DNA of 64,000 bases from Loxodes magnus (taxonomy: Eukaryota; Ciliophora; Karyorelictea; Loxodida; Loxodidae), in NCBI GenBank assembly GCA_946699065.1, contig CAMPDV010000501.1, forward strand, positions 62,001 through 126,000, in the 5' to 3' direction. Below are positions 24,251-36,179 of the stretch, piece after piece. Both the position numbers and the translations under genes were made by a program. How positions within the stretch are numbered: the stretch's first letter is position 1; each line of letters opens with the position of its first letter. Under the pieces are notes generated by a model that saw only the letters and a list, made by a program, of their open reading frames with translations, ran no database searches and was not told the DNA's origin.

Positions 24251-25400
24251 TTTACTTCTAAGAAATAGTAGGCTGGTACTTAGTGGCAATAGGAGGAGCA
24301 GAAACAGCTTCAAAAAGTTGTACATATACTAATGCCAATATTGGAAGAAAAATTCTAGGAAATAAGTGAAATCCTATTTCCATCAAGAAATTACAGAGTT
24401 CGATCTCTCTGGCCAGATGAGTACGGAATAGCTCATAAAAGTAGTACTAAACCTTCAGGAAGAAGGCAGGAAGAAGGCAGGAAGCTCAGAAAGGATAATC
24501 AGAAAAGATAATCAGAAAAGATCCAGCACAGATTTCAAGAATCCTTAGACCTCAGAATGGCCAATCTAGAGAGGAAGATCGAAGCTCTTTGGAATTACTA
24601 ACGAGAGTAATTTAGTTAAACGAACTCTCAAGTGGAGATGATGCAAGCTTATAATTCTTAGATTTAAAACATTTTAAAGAGTCAGAAGACACAGACTTAA
24701 TTAGAACAGAAAAAAAAATGGAGATTGAAAAGAACTCAAGAAATAAAAGAAAAAAACAGATTAGGATTTAGAAAACATGATATTATTGTAAAAGTAAATA
24801 TCATCTGTGAATAACTGTGCATAGTTTTAAAAGTCAAGGAAAAATATAGCAGAAACAAATTTAATGCAAATAAAGAGAAGGAAAAATTAGATTGATGTGT
24901 AGAGAATGGAGCAGTTTACAGGCTGAAAGTGGATTTGTAATAAGAACTAGAAGTTTTAAGATGGAAGTAAAATAAGACAAGAATCTCGAGTGCTGAGGCT
25001 CGTTGGAAACGTGACTCAAACTTCAAAATTTTTTGAGGTGGTGAACTGTCAGATACCGTAGACATTTTTATAATAATAATCATTAAATTGAAATAAAATT
25101 CAAAATCAAATATCATAAGAAAATTCAAAAAAGAGTCGAGTTTGAAAGATGAGAATAGCAAACCATTTAAAAACGAGATTAAATATCAGATAAAAATAAT
25201 CATATAAGAATTATGAACTTCAAAGTAGATTATCACTTATAATATGTCTAAAAAATAGACAAGTATTAAGATTTTAAAACAAAACAAAATCTATAGGATT
25301 GAAACTTTTGCTCAGTTTTTCGCTTCTGAAGTACTTCCTTGTACTATGCATTAAGTTAATCTCAGTTGGAGGATTGCTCCTCCTTATTTAAAATATAATA
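24250..25400 (+). pseudogene. Second ORF1-like fragment ending in a family II 3' end
   Basis: A charged coiled-coil frame (ESLDLRMANLERKIEALWNY; QREQFSQTNSQVEMMQAYNS; TQTQLEQKKKWRLKRTQEIK) reads on the + strand at about 24.5-24.8 kb with TAA/TAG as Gln. It resembles the ORF1 proteins at 19.6, 44.1 and 46.9 kb in length and heptad pattern. GC-richer sequence continues to a GGAGGATTGCTCCTCC hairpin and TTATTTAAAA at 25,370-25,395, the same terminus as at 21.77 kb. No RT was seen, so this is a truncated or non-autonomous copy. The tandem GGAAGAAGGCA duplication at about 24.46 kb is an additional lesion. Confidence 0.5.
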
Positions 25401-25572
25401 TATAGTAGAGAATAAATTATTTTTGTGATTTTTCGAGATATTACAAACTTTTTCTTATATCCTACTAAATAATTTTTCTTGTGAATATAAAAAAGTATAT
25501 AAAAATCAGTAAAATTATACATTCCACTAAGTTATCTTGTCATTTTCAACATTTTACTCTTATATTTTTTTA

Positions 25573-26095
25573 AATAAATAAATAAATAAATAAATTTGAT
25601 TATAGAGCGCGTAGCACTCTCGTTGGTGCGCAGCTCTTTAAAAAAATGTTTCATACTGACAAGAATGTTTGTTACTGATAAAATTATAAGATACTGATAA
25701 ATCTTGTTCAATACTGGTATAATTATTCAGTACTGATAAAAATGTTCAATACTGATATAATTTTAGAATACTCGTAATCTTTAATACTTGCTGGAGGTCC
25801 AAGGACATGGCAGGATTGTGTCTCATTGCATCACCAAAGCAGAGGACGACATGTGTCAATTATGGGTACTTAAATTCCCCACCTCTGATGAAGCTCGCAA
25901 TATTATTTCTTTTTCGTTCCAGAATTAAAAATAAACGAAGCCAAGCCAAGCCAGTGTCGAAGGTCTAAGAATCTTATGTCTCGAGGCCAAACCAAAGCAG
26001 AGGAAGACATAAAGTCGATTATGGGTACTTAACTTCCCCAACCTCTGATGAAGATGACCTTTTTGTTCACCTTCGAACAACTATGGTGGTTTAAA
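25573..26095 (-). repeat. R1 repeat, left copy (inverted partner at 63.43-63.95 kb)
   Basis: About 510 bases nearly identical to the reverse complement of 63,432-63,945. Read on the minus strand, its features in order are AAACCACCATAGTTGTTCG; two ~60-bp near-direct repeats (each with CATCAGAGGTxGGGGAA, TTAAGTACCCATAAT and CTCTGCTTTGG); a run of ~20-bp degenerate units of the type CAGTATTGAACA/TATCAGTACTGA (25.65-25.76 kb); then the family I stem-loop (AGAGCTGCGCACC ... GTGCTACGCGCTCT); and finally a (TTTA)n tail. This is the layout of a SINE-like or truncated LINE element with 3' hairpin and short tandem tail. A small + strand frame from 25,808 (MAGLCLIASPKQ) is preserved in both copies but is probably incidental. 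Confidence 0.8.
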
Positions 26096-26099
26096 AAAT

Positions 26100-27600
26100 A
26101 TAATTTAATAACTAAATTTAGAAAAAACCTTTTTTAAAAAGATATTAAATAATTTATTTAGTATTCTTAAGAGTATTTCAATCCCTAACCAGCCAGCCTC
26201 CAATGCAGCTTGGAAGTTAAATTAAATTCATTTATTGTTAATATTTCTCTTTTTATTCTCTTATCAAACTTTCTTGTCGATTAACTCCTCTTTGAAAAAA
26301 AAAAACTCTCTCAGTTCATAAATCAATTCTTAGTTGATATATCTTATTATTACAGATTTTTTTTAATTATTATCCCCTAATTTATTTCTAATTATATTAT
26401 TTTATCCTTTCTTTTTCCAATAAATTTATTTTAAATTATTGAAATGTTTTTTATTTTTATCAGAAAATATGTTCTAATATCAGTAATAATATAATTTAAT
26501 TAAATTTTTATTTCTTTCAGTTTTTATTTCTTCTATATGCATTAGGTAAATTTCTTAAATATATTATATTATTTATCGTTAATTTTATTTTTATTAATTT
26601 ACTGTAATATCAATTATTTAACTAAATTATTTGCTTTATTTATTTTATTTGATAGATTTATTATTTTTGCTTTCTTGCAATTAGAAAGCTTTCTTTTTTC
26701 ATTTTCGTCACATAAGTTTTGTAATTATTTATTCTTGTTTATTAAATTGTCCATTTTTAAGTGCTATCAAAATTTATTTAAGAAAGCATAAAATATAAAA
26801 AATTCTAATATTAAAATCTTTTAAACATCTTTTAGAGCTTAAATTAGCATAGCAATAGTTAAAATTTTGGGGATAAACAAACTAAAGAGAAATCTTTTGA
26901 TTAAATAAAAAAAACTAAGGGATATAATAAAATAGATAGTTTAAAAAAACGGATTTCAGCCTTTAACTGCTAGATGGCTAATATCATTATTAAAAAAAGA
27001 CGAGAATTACAATTATGATAAAATGGTAAGCAAAAACTACTTTTAAACTTAGGAAAAATATGGATTATTTAATCTATTATACAATCAATATTTATAAGAA
27101 TAAATATCAGATTTATTTAAAATTATTAAGCGATTACATTTAACTTTTTAAACATAAACATTTATATTAATTTAAATAACTTCACTTTGTTATTTAAAAA
27201 TTAATATTTCAATATTAGTTAGCAACAATAAATATAAATTAAACAAATATATAGAAACTTAAGTTAATGATTAAAATTCTTATTCAACTAAAAATAATAA
27301 AAGTAAAATTAAGATTTTTAAATTGTATATTTATGAAATAATCACCCATAAGTTTAAATTTTATTTTTATTTAATGCTTTATGCATTTATTTAAATGATA
27401 ATGGTATATAAAATTGTAATAAGATATAAAAAAATTTTTATTATGCTAATGTTTAATTTTTTATTTTATAAAAAGATGTAAAATATAATTGAAATATAAA
27501 TTAAAAGTGATTATATCTAAAAAATTTAAGATTTATAGTCTAAAGGGGTTGATATTTAAAGGCAAATTTAAAAGATAATTTTATTTAATGTCGAAATTTT
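26100..27600. other. Very AT-rich stretch without recognisable genes
   Basis: Long T- and A-rich runs, no conserved peptides, and no RNA gene. It separates the R1 repeat from the next family II terminus. Confidence 0.5.
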
Positions 27601-27604
27601 TTTT

Positions 27605-27890
27605 TATGGGTCTCTCTATCCTTGTTTTCTCTTCCTGCAGTACGTCTCTGTAATTTTTCCTTCCAAAGCATAGGATAAAATATGCGATTACAGGTACATC
27701 TTTCCTTGATCTATGATGAAGAAAGTTTCCTCCTGGCATTCAGAGTTCTCCAGCTTGTTGAATCTTCCTTCTCTTGTTCTTAGTTTCTCTTCCTCTGATT
27801 TATCCTCCGTCCGCGCTCATTTTTTAGCTGGCTTGCTGAGCCTCCAAGCTGCATCTGAAGGAAAGGGCTTTCCACCCTATTTAAAATATT
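27605..27890 (+). repeat. Family II retroelement 3' fragment
   Basis: C/T-rich, GC-richer block ending in GGAAAGGGCTTTCC, a perfect hairpin, then ACCCTATTTAAAA. The last ~50 bases recur inverted at the right end of the window (63,955-64,000). No ORF1 or RT remains upstream, so it is a 5'-truncated insertion. A 112-residue open frame in standard code overlaps it but is leucine/serine/phenylalanine-rich and not convincing. Confidence 0.6.
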
Positions 27891-28059
27891 ATATATATTT
27901 AATAATAAACTTTGTAAACTTTTATTTTTGTTGTATGTATTTATTAAGTCTTTTATCTAAAAAATTTCTTATATTAGAAGATTTTATAGTTTTCCAAGCT
28001 TCCAATACTTTATTCAGTCCATTAAAATACTTTTTTTTTATACAGAATTAATTTATTTT

Positions 28060-29272
28060 ATGTTATTTTTCCATCTTTTTTTTTAATTTTTGCTTATTTC
28101 TGATTTATTAGTACATTTTTAAAGAATTTTGCTCTTTTCTTCTATGACACTTTATAAAAAAAAATTTAGTTCGTACTAAAAGACTCCTGTTGTGCAAAAA
28201 CTCTGAAAAAAAAGTCTTTTACATTTTTGTCAATTTTGAAGCCACTTTATAAACTCTCAGATTTCAAACTTTATTTTTTTGTTATTTTTCTCTTTAATAC
28301 TCTATTATTAATTTTTCAAAATTTAATGTTTTATAAACTCTTATCTATTGCTTTCCCTTAGTTCAAAACCAAATCAAATCTTTTTTTCAAATCCAAAATC
28401 CAAAATTTTTTGAATTTGCTTTTTTTGAAATTTTCATTCCGTTTTAACTTTTTTTATCCCAATTTCTCTAACTTTATTCCGTCCGAAAAATTTCCTCTAA
28501 TGTTAATCGATGAGAAAAAAACAAATTTTTTATTCTTGCATTTTCAGACTTGATCTAACACTTAATTTTAAAAAAGAAAATAATATATAATAATTTACTA
28601 TCGTAAAAATATTCTTCTTGTCGCAAAAAAATACTATATATAGAAATAAAATGAATTTATCAAAATATACTTGAAAAAATTCCCTTTGAATCAAAAAAAG
28701 AGATAATTAAAATTAAAAAATTTATAAATACACTTAGCTTAAAATGTAAGCACTTAAAAATATACATGATATGAATGAACACAAAAAAAATAAATGAAAA
28801 AACTTTTACCAGCCCATCTCAAAAATTTCCTTTTATTTCATAGCTTAGATAAAAATAAAAAATAACCTGTAAATTCTGCTTGAAATTTTATAAACCTTTA
28901 ATTAAAATATAAAATAATCAAAAAATCCTCAAAGCAATTAAAAAAACTTTTATAGTCCTAATTACCCTCTTTTTAAATTTATTAAATAAAAATATAATAT
29001 CCAATTTCTTACTAGCAACTCACTTAGAAAAAAATGTTCCAAAATTCAAGTTATTTAACCTACTTAATTTCCTTCAACTTAATTTATGTAAAAAAACATA
29101 CAAACTTTTTTAATAACTAAATAATTTAAAACATAAATTAACTTCAACTTAAATAAAAAACTTAATATTACCTTGAACCTCAACTCCATAGAATAATTAT
29201 TCAAACAGACTTTAAAAAACTCAAATAATTAACTTAATCGTAAAATAAAAATTCTAAATGTTAAATGCTCTA
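28060..29272. other. 3' flank of the WD40 gene; A/T-rich
   Basis: No gene was seen. At 28.48-28.54 kb it carries CCGTCCGAAA ... CGATGAGAAAAAAA, which resembles 50.63-50.69 kb (TAGTCCGTCC ... CGATGAGCAAAAAAA). Both lie 0.6-0.8 kb downstream of a minus-strand WD40 gene. Confidence 0.4.
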
Positions 29273-30060
29273 TCAGCTCGCAACCTTCCTTCTTCTCACC
29301 GTTCTATCACAAGCTCCAGATACTAGCCATCTACCATCACTACTCAATGCTATTGAAATTATATAATCTGCATGCCCTTTAAGAGTTTATATACATTCAC
29401 CCGTATCAAAATTTCATATCTTAATCTCTTTGTCTCATGATCCAGAAAATAGTACTCTCAAATCATCATTAATCTTAATACTACGTACAGCATCTTTATG
29501 CCCTTTCAAAGTTCGAATTGACTGACCTGTAGAGAAGTTCCATATCTTTAAAGTTTTATCTTTACTCGCTGAGGCAATTAATTTCATGTCATGAGATATA
29601 GCTACCGAATAAATTGGACCCGAATGACCTGTTAATGTTCTTTGGAGGATTCCAGTTTAGAAATTCCATATCTTTATCGTTTTATCAGCAGATGCTGAGA
29701 CAATTCATTTCATGTCATGAGATATTGCTACCGAATCAACTGAAGCAGAATGAACATCCAAAGTTCTTTGAATGATTCCAGTCTAGAAATTCCATATCTT
29801 TATTTTTGCATCAGCAGATGCTGAGACAATTCATTTCATGTCATGCGATATGGCTACCGAACAAACTGGACCTGAATGACCCCTTAATGTTCTTTGGAGG
29901 GTACCATCCTAGAAATTTAATATCTTTATAGTGTTTTCAGGATATCCTAAACCAGAGACAATTCATTTCATGTCATGAGATATGGCTACCGAACAAACTG
30001 AACTAGAATTATCAGTCAATACTAAATCTAAAAAAATATTAAAAGAATTACCTTAGCTTT
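29273..30060 (-). CDS. Six-blade WD40 repeat protein, possible partial gene
   Basis: Six consecutive WD40 repeats on the minus strand. Examples are ISHDMKLIASASKDKTLKIW and GECIQTLKGH; the last blade is SSDGRWLVSGACDRTV, and the stop is TGA at 29,273. Five in-frame TGA codons fall at 29,414, 29,435, 29,705, 29,831 and 29,963. Two sit exactly on the canonical tryptophans of SGS-W-DKEIKI-W-NF, and three sit in the repeated motif DMK-W-IVS. TGG is also used (KIWNF three times, GRWLV once). Read as Trp, the frame is fully open. It remains open upstream to about 30,290 without an obvious ATG, so the N-terminus is unclear. WD40 proteins form beta-propellers for protein binding. The blades differ from those of the NACHT gene, so this is a separate family member. 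A decayed gene with repeated TGG-to-TGA mutations is the alternative. Confidence 0.7.
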
Positions 30061-30299
30061 AGTCATAGGAAATTTAGTTTACCAGTTTTTAGAAGCAGAG
30101 GTTGGGAAGAATTTCGTATTTAAATAGAAGAAGGGGTATTCTTCCAAGAGACTGGTTTCTTGTTCTTAATATTTTTCTTAAAAAAATACTTTTAGTAAAT
30201 TGTTTTTCTTTCTTCTCTATTTTTATTTTTATAACTGATTTTAATAATTTCGAAATTAAAAAACTCCTCTTAACAATTTTCCTTATTTAATTTAAATAC

Positions 30300-31690
30300 A
30301 ATTAAATAGTTAAATTATTTATTTATTTAGATAATTATAAGAACTCTATTAATTAATTATTTAAATTCTACTTTTGCCTTAAATCCCGACAAATATAAAA
30401 TTGTTCTTAAACAGTTCATTAAACAAAGCTTTTGCAATTTTAATTATTTTATATCCTTTTACTTGTAAATAAAATGATAAATGATTATATCAAAAGCTTT
30501 ATAACTAAGAATTTATATCCTTGTTATAATAATTTTTTATGCGTTTATATCATAGTTTGTTTTATTTTTAAATCAAAGGACTCTTAATAAGAGAATCTTA
30601 TTTCTTTATAAACCCTAATAAATGATAAACAATACAATTACTTTAAAAACTACTGTTATTAATTATCCTTTTTCACCTAAAATTTAATCAAACAAATGAT
30701 TTCTTTAAAGTTTTCATTATTTAAAAAAAATAAAAGTTATTTTCTTAGTTATTAGTTTAAATAGGAATAATATATAAAAAGCATAAAATTATTTAAAGCA
30801 AAGTATTAATATTTCTAATTTATAAGATATAGTAATTAAATTATATACTTTCTTACTACTATTTCAATTATATCCCTTATTTATAAGGATTCCTCTTTAA
30901 ATCATTTACTAATATCATTTATTACTTATTTTTAATGCTTATTTTAGTAATTCTCAAAACACAAATAGATACAAAAGTATCATAATCTAACTTTAAATAA
31001 CGTGAGCTTCTAGTAAACCATAAAAATTTAAAAGAATAAGAATTTAAATGAAACTATAAAAACAAAAGAAGACTAACTAACAAAAGAAAAATTGAAAGTA
31101 TAAATAATAAAGCCCCCAATAATCTGAGCTAACTATGAAAATATAGAACTTATTTCACCTCAGATTCGGAAGTTAAGCTGCTATGTTTAAGAACTGTTTG
31201 GTATTATTATACCTTAAGAATATTTTAGAATAAAAAGAAAGAACAAAACTTCATATATTTAAAGAATGGATGAATAATAAAATTAAGCTTGAAACTAGCT
31301 ATTTATTATTCTATAACACAAGTAAAGAGAAATTGAAAATATCAGCTTTAATCTTAAGGTAATTATTCAATAAAATGAAAGCTTAAAATATACCATACCA
31401 ATAACTGGCTTTTAGAACAAAAAAGCAAAACATAAAAATAAATTTAAAACTGGAACTTTTAGAAAGCAATTTCGAACAAAACTATCTACTAAAGTTGAAA
31501 ATGGTTTAAAAAATAATCAATAAGAAAAGGTTAACTTATGTAAATATAAAATGCAAATTGAATAGAACAATCTTTATATAATTATGATAAGAAAGTAGTT
31601 CCTTCTTTCTTAAGAAAAATGAGACTGTAATTTGATGAAATTAGGAATCTGGTCAAATATCTAGCTTCACCTTATGGCTAGAATAATAGA
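30300..31690. other. Mostly non-coding; contains a weak 5S-like stretch
   Basis: AT-rich region with no recognised protein gene apart from the upstream continuation of gene P copy C near its right end. A 5S rRNA-like core is listed separately. Confidence 0.4.
31110..31215 (+). pseudogene. Possible degenerate 5S rRNA fragment
   Basis: TTCGGAAGTTAAGCTGCTATG, followed about 20 bases later by GTTTGGTATTATTATACC, recalls the eukaryotic 5S internal control region (consensus CCGAAGTTAAGC ... GGTTAGTAC). The 5' half (CTAACTATGAAAATATAGAA) fits poorly and the terminal stem is not evident. If real it is a decayed copy or a 5S-derived SINE head. A chance match over about 12 bases cannot be excluded. 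Confidence 0.25.
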
Positions 31691-33076
31691 TAAAAGAAAA
31701 TAAGAACTTAAAGAAAAGTTGAGCAGAATCGTAATAATAAAAGCGAGGATCGTTAATTTAATTTCCTAAGCTTCATATGAAATTCTAAAGTTCCGTGCCT
31801 ATTAAGCTCAAAGTATAATTAATTAAAATAGAAATAGTAATATAAAGTAGTTCAAGCGAAGATAGGTTGGTTGGAAGAGTTACATTATTATAATGTTAAA
31901 ACAGAAAGATCAATTATAAAAATCTACCATCAAGGGATATGTGCTAATTTGGTAGATAGCCATCTAATAAATTTAAGTGATTTCAAGCATCCAGGAAAAT
32001 TAATATTAAGCTTAAAGAGAGTAAAAGAAATTTTTTAAAAAGTCGAAGAATATAAATTGAAATTCAAGATTAGCTGCTTATAATTTAATTTACAGTTTAA
32101 AGTAAAAATCTGAATCAAAGAAAATAGAGCTTTTTAGCTTAAGAAAATTTATGCTGGTATTTTTGAAGTATCAGCATAAAGTTTTAAGAAAATTTATGTA
32201 GTAAGAGGATCTATATACGATATAGCCAAAATTATTATTCAGTTTATAGTGTTAGAGAATGCTTAAATCAAGGTTAAAGAGCAAGAAAGAGCTTTTAGTT
32301 ATTTCATTAGGATTTACCCAAAAAGAAGGAGTTCAGTAAGTCTCTTTGAGTATCTCAAATGGTGTTAAGATAACTGGCTAAAGTAAAAGAAGACACAAAA
32401 ATAAGAGATGTCTGATTCAAAATTACAAAAGAAAAAACTAATAATTTTATACAGTTATGACTAAAAAATTGGAAAGAGATCACTTTAACAGTTAACTAAA
32501 GGATAAGATATGGATAAACTTATCACTATTACCTCTATTTCATCATTTCTAAAATACAAGTCAACAATCAAAAAATTATAAAGTTCTCAGGTAGTAAATC
32601 TGGGAAATTTCATTCTATACTTTATGATTCAAACCAAAGTTCCTCTCAACACCTTTTATCTTAAGCTATATTGCTTTTTAACTAAATATACTTAGATACT
32701 TAACTGTTCTTAAGCAACAAATAACAATACATTAATGCTCCACAATTACTAAATCCACACCAAGAGAAGACTATCAAAAGAAATAAAAGAAATGAAAAAC
32801 TTTAAACACCTACAATAATCCTTACGTCTCACTAAAATAGACAAAAAGCACAGCATTTCTCTATTGAGCAGACAACAGGTTATACCTCTTCTGAATTCAA
32901 AGCTACTTTGGCTATTTTAACAAGTCAAAATAATATATTCTTTTTCAGATTTTAAATTGCATATATTTACTCATCCTACTTTCTACCTGTAATAGTTCTA
33001 GAAAATCTTAAAGTATTAATTCCATAACTAAAAAATATTAAATTTAAAATCTGCTATGCATTTCTCTTATCCCTGA
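31690..33076 (+). CDS. Unknown gene P, copy C (diverged)
   Basis: A continuous + strand frame of about 460 codons runs from at least 31,690 to TGA at 33,074-33,076, if TGA at 31,778 and 32,111 are Trp. It reads RKVEQNRNNKSEDRQFNFLS, KIGWLEELHYYNVKTERSII, GICANLVDSHLINLSDFKHP, VVRGSIYDIAKIIIQFIVLE and QKIGKRSLQQLTKGQDMDKL. The first segment aligns with gene P of block A (KIEQDHNMEKKQQERNWSF), including a TGA at the same position (FIW-NS / FNW-NP). This makes it a third paralogue that extends further downstream than the block copies. Its end abuts the tail of gene X on the other strand, the same convergent arrangement as in A and B. Family not recognised. Confidence 0.5.
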
Positions 33077-33330
33077 CAGTACTTTTTGCTTTTATTTCTA
33101 TTTTCTTTGGCAAGATATCTTAATTTCCTTTCCTTAAAAGCTGTTTTTTAATCTTTTTCTTCAATAATTTTAGCTTTCTTAGTACTTTCTGCGTAAATTC
33201 TTATTTTTATAATTGAAGCAATATGCTTTTATTATCTATTATAGTCAATGAAGTTTCTTTTAAAGTCATTTGCTATCCTTTTTTACTTTAGTCTTCGAGC
33301 TTTATCTGACGTAGGTAGATGGGAAATTTA
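33070..33330 (-). pseudogene. Unknown gene X, copy C, C-terminal fragment
   Basis: The minus strand reads KIIEEKDQKTAFKERKLRYL, then AKENRNKSKKYCQ. This aligns with the C-terminal region of gene X in block B (KKKQFIKIRKLRYLSKQKEN, then KCKKDY). Upstream homology fades. Together with gene P copy C it shows that the P/X convergent pair was duplicated as a unit more than once. Confidence 0.45.
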
Positions 33331-34544
33331 TACTTATGTTTTTCTTATTTGAGATTAGATCCTTTAGCCAAATCCTATTTTTTAGATTTTTTACCATAGC
33401 TACCTTTATTTTTAAACTTGTCTGCTTTTATTTTTATTAAACTTTAGTATACTTAACTTAAGTAAGAAGGAAAAATGATTTATTCTACTAACTCTAATAA
33501 TATTTTAGCATTGCTTGAATCCCTTTTATTCGGTGATACAACAGGGTTTTAAAAGCTTAAGTAGTTAATCTAGTCACTCATTAGTTTTATAATAAGAACT
33601 TAAATAGCATTAAATTGAACTAAATTTATGAGTTATAGCAAATTCCTCCAAATATTTCATAAACTGCTTACTTTGCCACTGCCTAATTAATATCATTTAA
33701 TGCTGAATTACTAGAATTAGGAAACTACTATAATCTCATAAGCATAAAGAGTGACTAAATATACAAAGTAAATATTATCTATGTTAAAAGGCTCCTTAAG
33801 CTTAAAACTGTGTAGTGAGTTCTAAAAAATGATAAACTTGAGATACCATAATACTGTAAAGTGTATTGACATTTGTATTTAGAAGAAATATACCTTTTAA
33901 GGTCTATTATATACTTAGTAACTATCAATAAGAGTTTCCTAAGATAGAGAAATATAATATCAGAAGGTTTAAGTTAACTTTAGTAGGATAAAATAGTTAA
34001 TTAATAGTAGGAGTTACTAACTGGCACTATTTAAATACATATACTCTAATATTTTCTTGCATTTAAGTACAACTATATTCAAACATACTAATATAAGTAT
34101 ATCCTTTTAATTCCTTGTTATCCTCTAATTTAGAACCTAATTATTTTAGGCAACACTTAACTAAACTAATTAATAACTACATCTTAAACTAAACTTACTT
34201 CTTAAAATATGAGATAGTTGTTAAGATATCTATCTTAAAATCAAACAATCAAAAATAAACTGCTATAGCTATTTCAAGTTACTATGAAATAAGATTAAAG
34301 TTACATCAGTAAGCTTACATAAATAGTTACCAGTATCTTAACTAGTAAATAAAGTACTAGAATGTCTAAAATTAGATCCATAGCTTATGCAAATCACTAA
34401 ATAGTTCTACTATTTAAGTCTAGCATTGAGAAAGATACAAGGAATAATCCAAAAATTAGAAGAAATGTCTTTAACTATTTAATTGAACATACGTTTACCT
34501 ATTAAACTTACTATATCTCAACTTGATAAATCTTAAAGTAATTT

Positions 34545-35150
34545 TTCTATTATATATTTTCCTTATTTCTATAAATCTATTAATTTTCAAATCTTTAAAC
34601 TTAGGCATCTTCAAATTGTTTGAAAGGCAAGAAATTTAAGAACTTAAGAAGTCTATAATAATAGTTAACCTAGTAAAAGAAAAGCGATGTTGAAGGGAAT
34701 TATTTTATGTCTTAGCTTAAATTTCTTTTTCAGATTAATTTAAAACATCCTTTGAGGAAAATAGCAAGATAGAAACTAGACTCCAGAGATTATATTTTTA
34801 TCATGCTTTTTTATTCCAAATAAAGATTTTACACTAAATACTTCGAGAAAATTTTTAAAGTCTAATTAAGTCCATGCAGCAATACTGAAATTAACCTACT
34901 CTTTGAACTTTAAATTAGCATTCTTAACTTTTATCCAATTTTTTAACTTTTAGCTTATCATTATTTTCAACTAGAACTATACTTTTTGGCTTTAAGATTA
35001 CTTCCTTCAATCTTGTTCCGATACAACCTTAAACTTCTTTTCTAAAAGCTGCAAAAATAAATACTTCTTGCATTTTAATAAGCTACCTTACAATATGTTA
35101 TTAAGGCCATAAAGTATTATGATTAAAAAATTTGAAAAAATGAAATAGAT
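34545..35150. repeat. Dispersed ~580-bp repeat, copy 2
   Basis: Partner of 13,690-14,270 in the same orientation. It keeps the minus-strand peptide ALITYCKVAYQNARSIYF but then frameshifts, so the coding capacity seen in copy 1 is broken here. It lies upstream of the gene X copy C tail on the same strand, so it may be an upstream exon of that gene. Confidence 0.65.
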
Positions 35151-35689
35151 GCTTCTTTGAATTTTGGCAAAAGTGATTTTAATTTTAACTTAAGGACTTA
35201 AGTTAAATATACGTCTGATAGCATAAGTTTATTTATTAAAAGACTATTACTAATATATTTACAAGCTACTCTTTTAATAATAGACATAATTTATTATAAT
35301 TAAACTTACTAAAATAAGATATTAAATTTGCTAATATCACCCCATCTCATAATTATATCAAAATGCACTTATAAATTGATATTTTATCAAGCTTTTCAGA
35401 GACGATTATTTGTTGTATTAAGCTTTTTATTGTATGAGTGTTGTTTAAACAGCTACATGTTAGCACTCGATTACCTTTCATATTTCTTAATCTGTTCTGA
35501 GAAATTACTTTCTTATTGTAGAAAGAAGCTTTGATTGGAATAAGCTTTATGGCTAAGTATTAAAACTCAATTTCTTCTTCTAATTTGCTTTTTTTATTTA
35601 AAGCAAGTTCTTTTCTTTTAAAGGCTTCATTATATGAAGGTTTAACCAGAGGCTCAGTTAAAATCTTTAATTTCTTCCTTTTCTCTACC

Positions 35690-36175
35690 CTGTAACTTAA
35701 GAAAATATCCTATAATAGTATTGGCAATTGTCAGATCAGGATTGATTTTAATAGATATATTTAGCATTCTGTAGCTTAGTCATATTTACCTAGGCTTCTT
35801 ACTGTTCTTCTTTTATAACTTCAGACAATACCTTTATTTAGATTTAGCTAAAGAGCTACTTTTTAGTCTCAATAGATCTTTCTTTCTTATTTAAGTTTTA
35901 CAGTTTAGCTCCTTACTACAATAAGAGTCATCAAGCATAGAATCTATTCTTATAATATTGCTCAAAAGCTCGATTTTTCTTCAAATTTATTAATTTTTAG
36001 AAATCAAATCTAACATTATATTGAGCAGAAGCAAAACGGAATCTAGCTTTATAACTTAACATAGCCTTTAATCTCTTCTTTACTGTTCTTGAAAGTTATA
36101 AGTAGGTCCTTATTACAACAGGCTGTCACTATGGAGGGATTGAGCTTAATAGATATGTTCAGCTATAAAAATAGT
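35690..36175 (-). pseudogene. Two related coding-like segments, unknown family
   Basis: Two minus-strand stretches resemble each other. ISIKLNPSIVTACCNKDLLI runs on as TFKNSKEEIKGYVKL (36.06-36.17 kb), and NISIKINPDLTIANTIIGYF runs on as LKLQGREKEEIKDFN (35.69-35.77 kb). The shared ISIK-NP start and similar spacing suggest an internal repeat or duplicated exon. I do not recognise the family; a PAS-like sensory fold is only a loose impression. Confidence 0.3.
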
Positions 36176-36179
36176 TATC

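Noticed and set aside
25808-25971. Small open frame MAGLCLIASPKQ... present in both R1 copies (25.8 and 63.7 kb)
   Set aside because: Preserved only because the two R1 copies are nearly identical; composition and length do not suggest a protein, and the ends fall in non-coding repeat units.
27713-28051. 112-residue + strand open frame in standard code
   Set aside because: It overlaps a family II retroelement 3' end and runs into AT-rich DNA; no family resemblance, and TAA/TAG are not stops in this genome.
30035-30060. 24-nt GTAATT...TTTTTTTAG intron at the start of the 29-kb WD40 gene (minus strand)
   Set aside because: The frame is open straight through it and the flanking phases do not improve on splicing, so no intron is needed.
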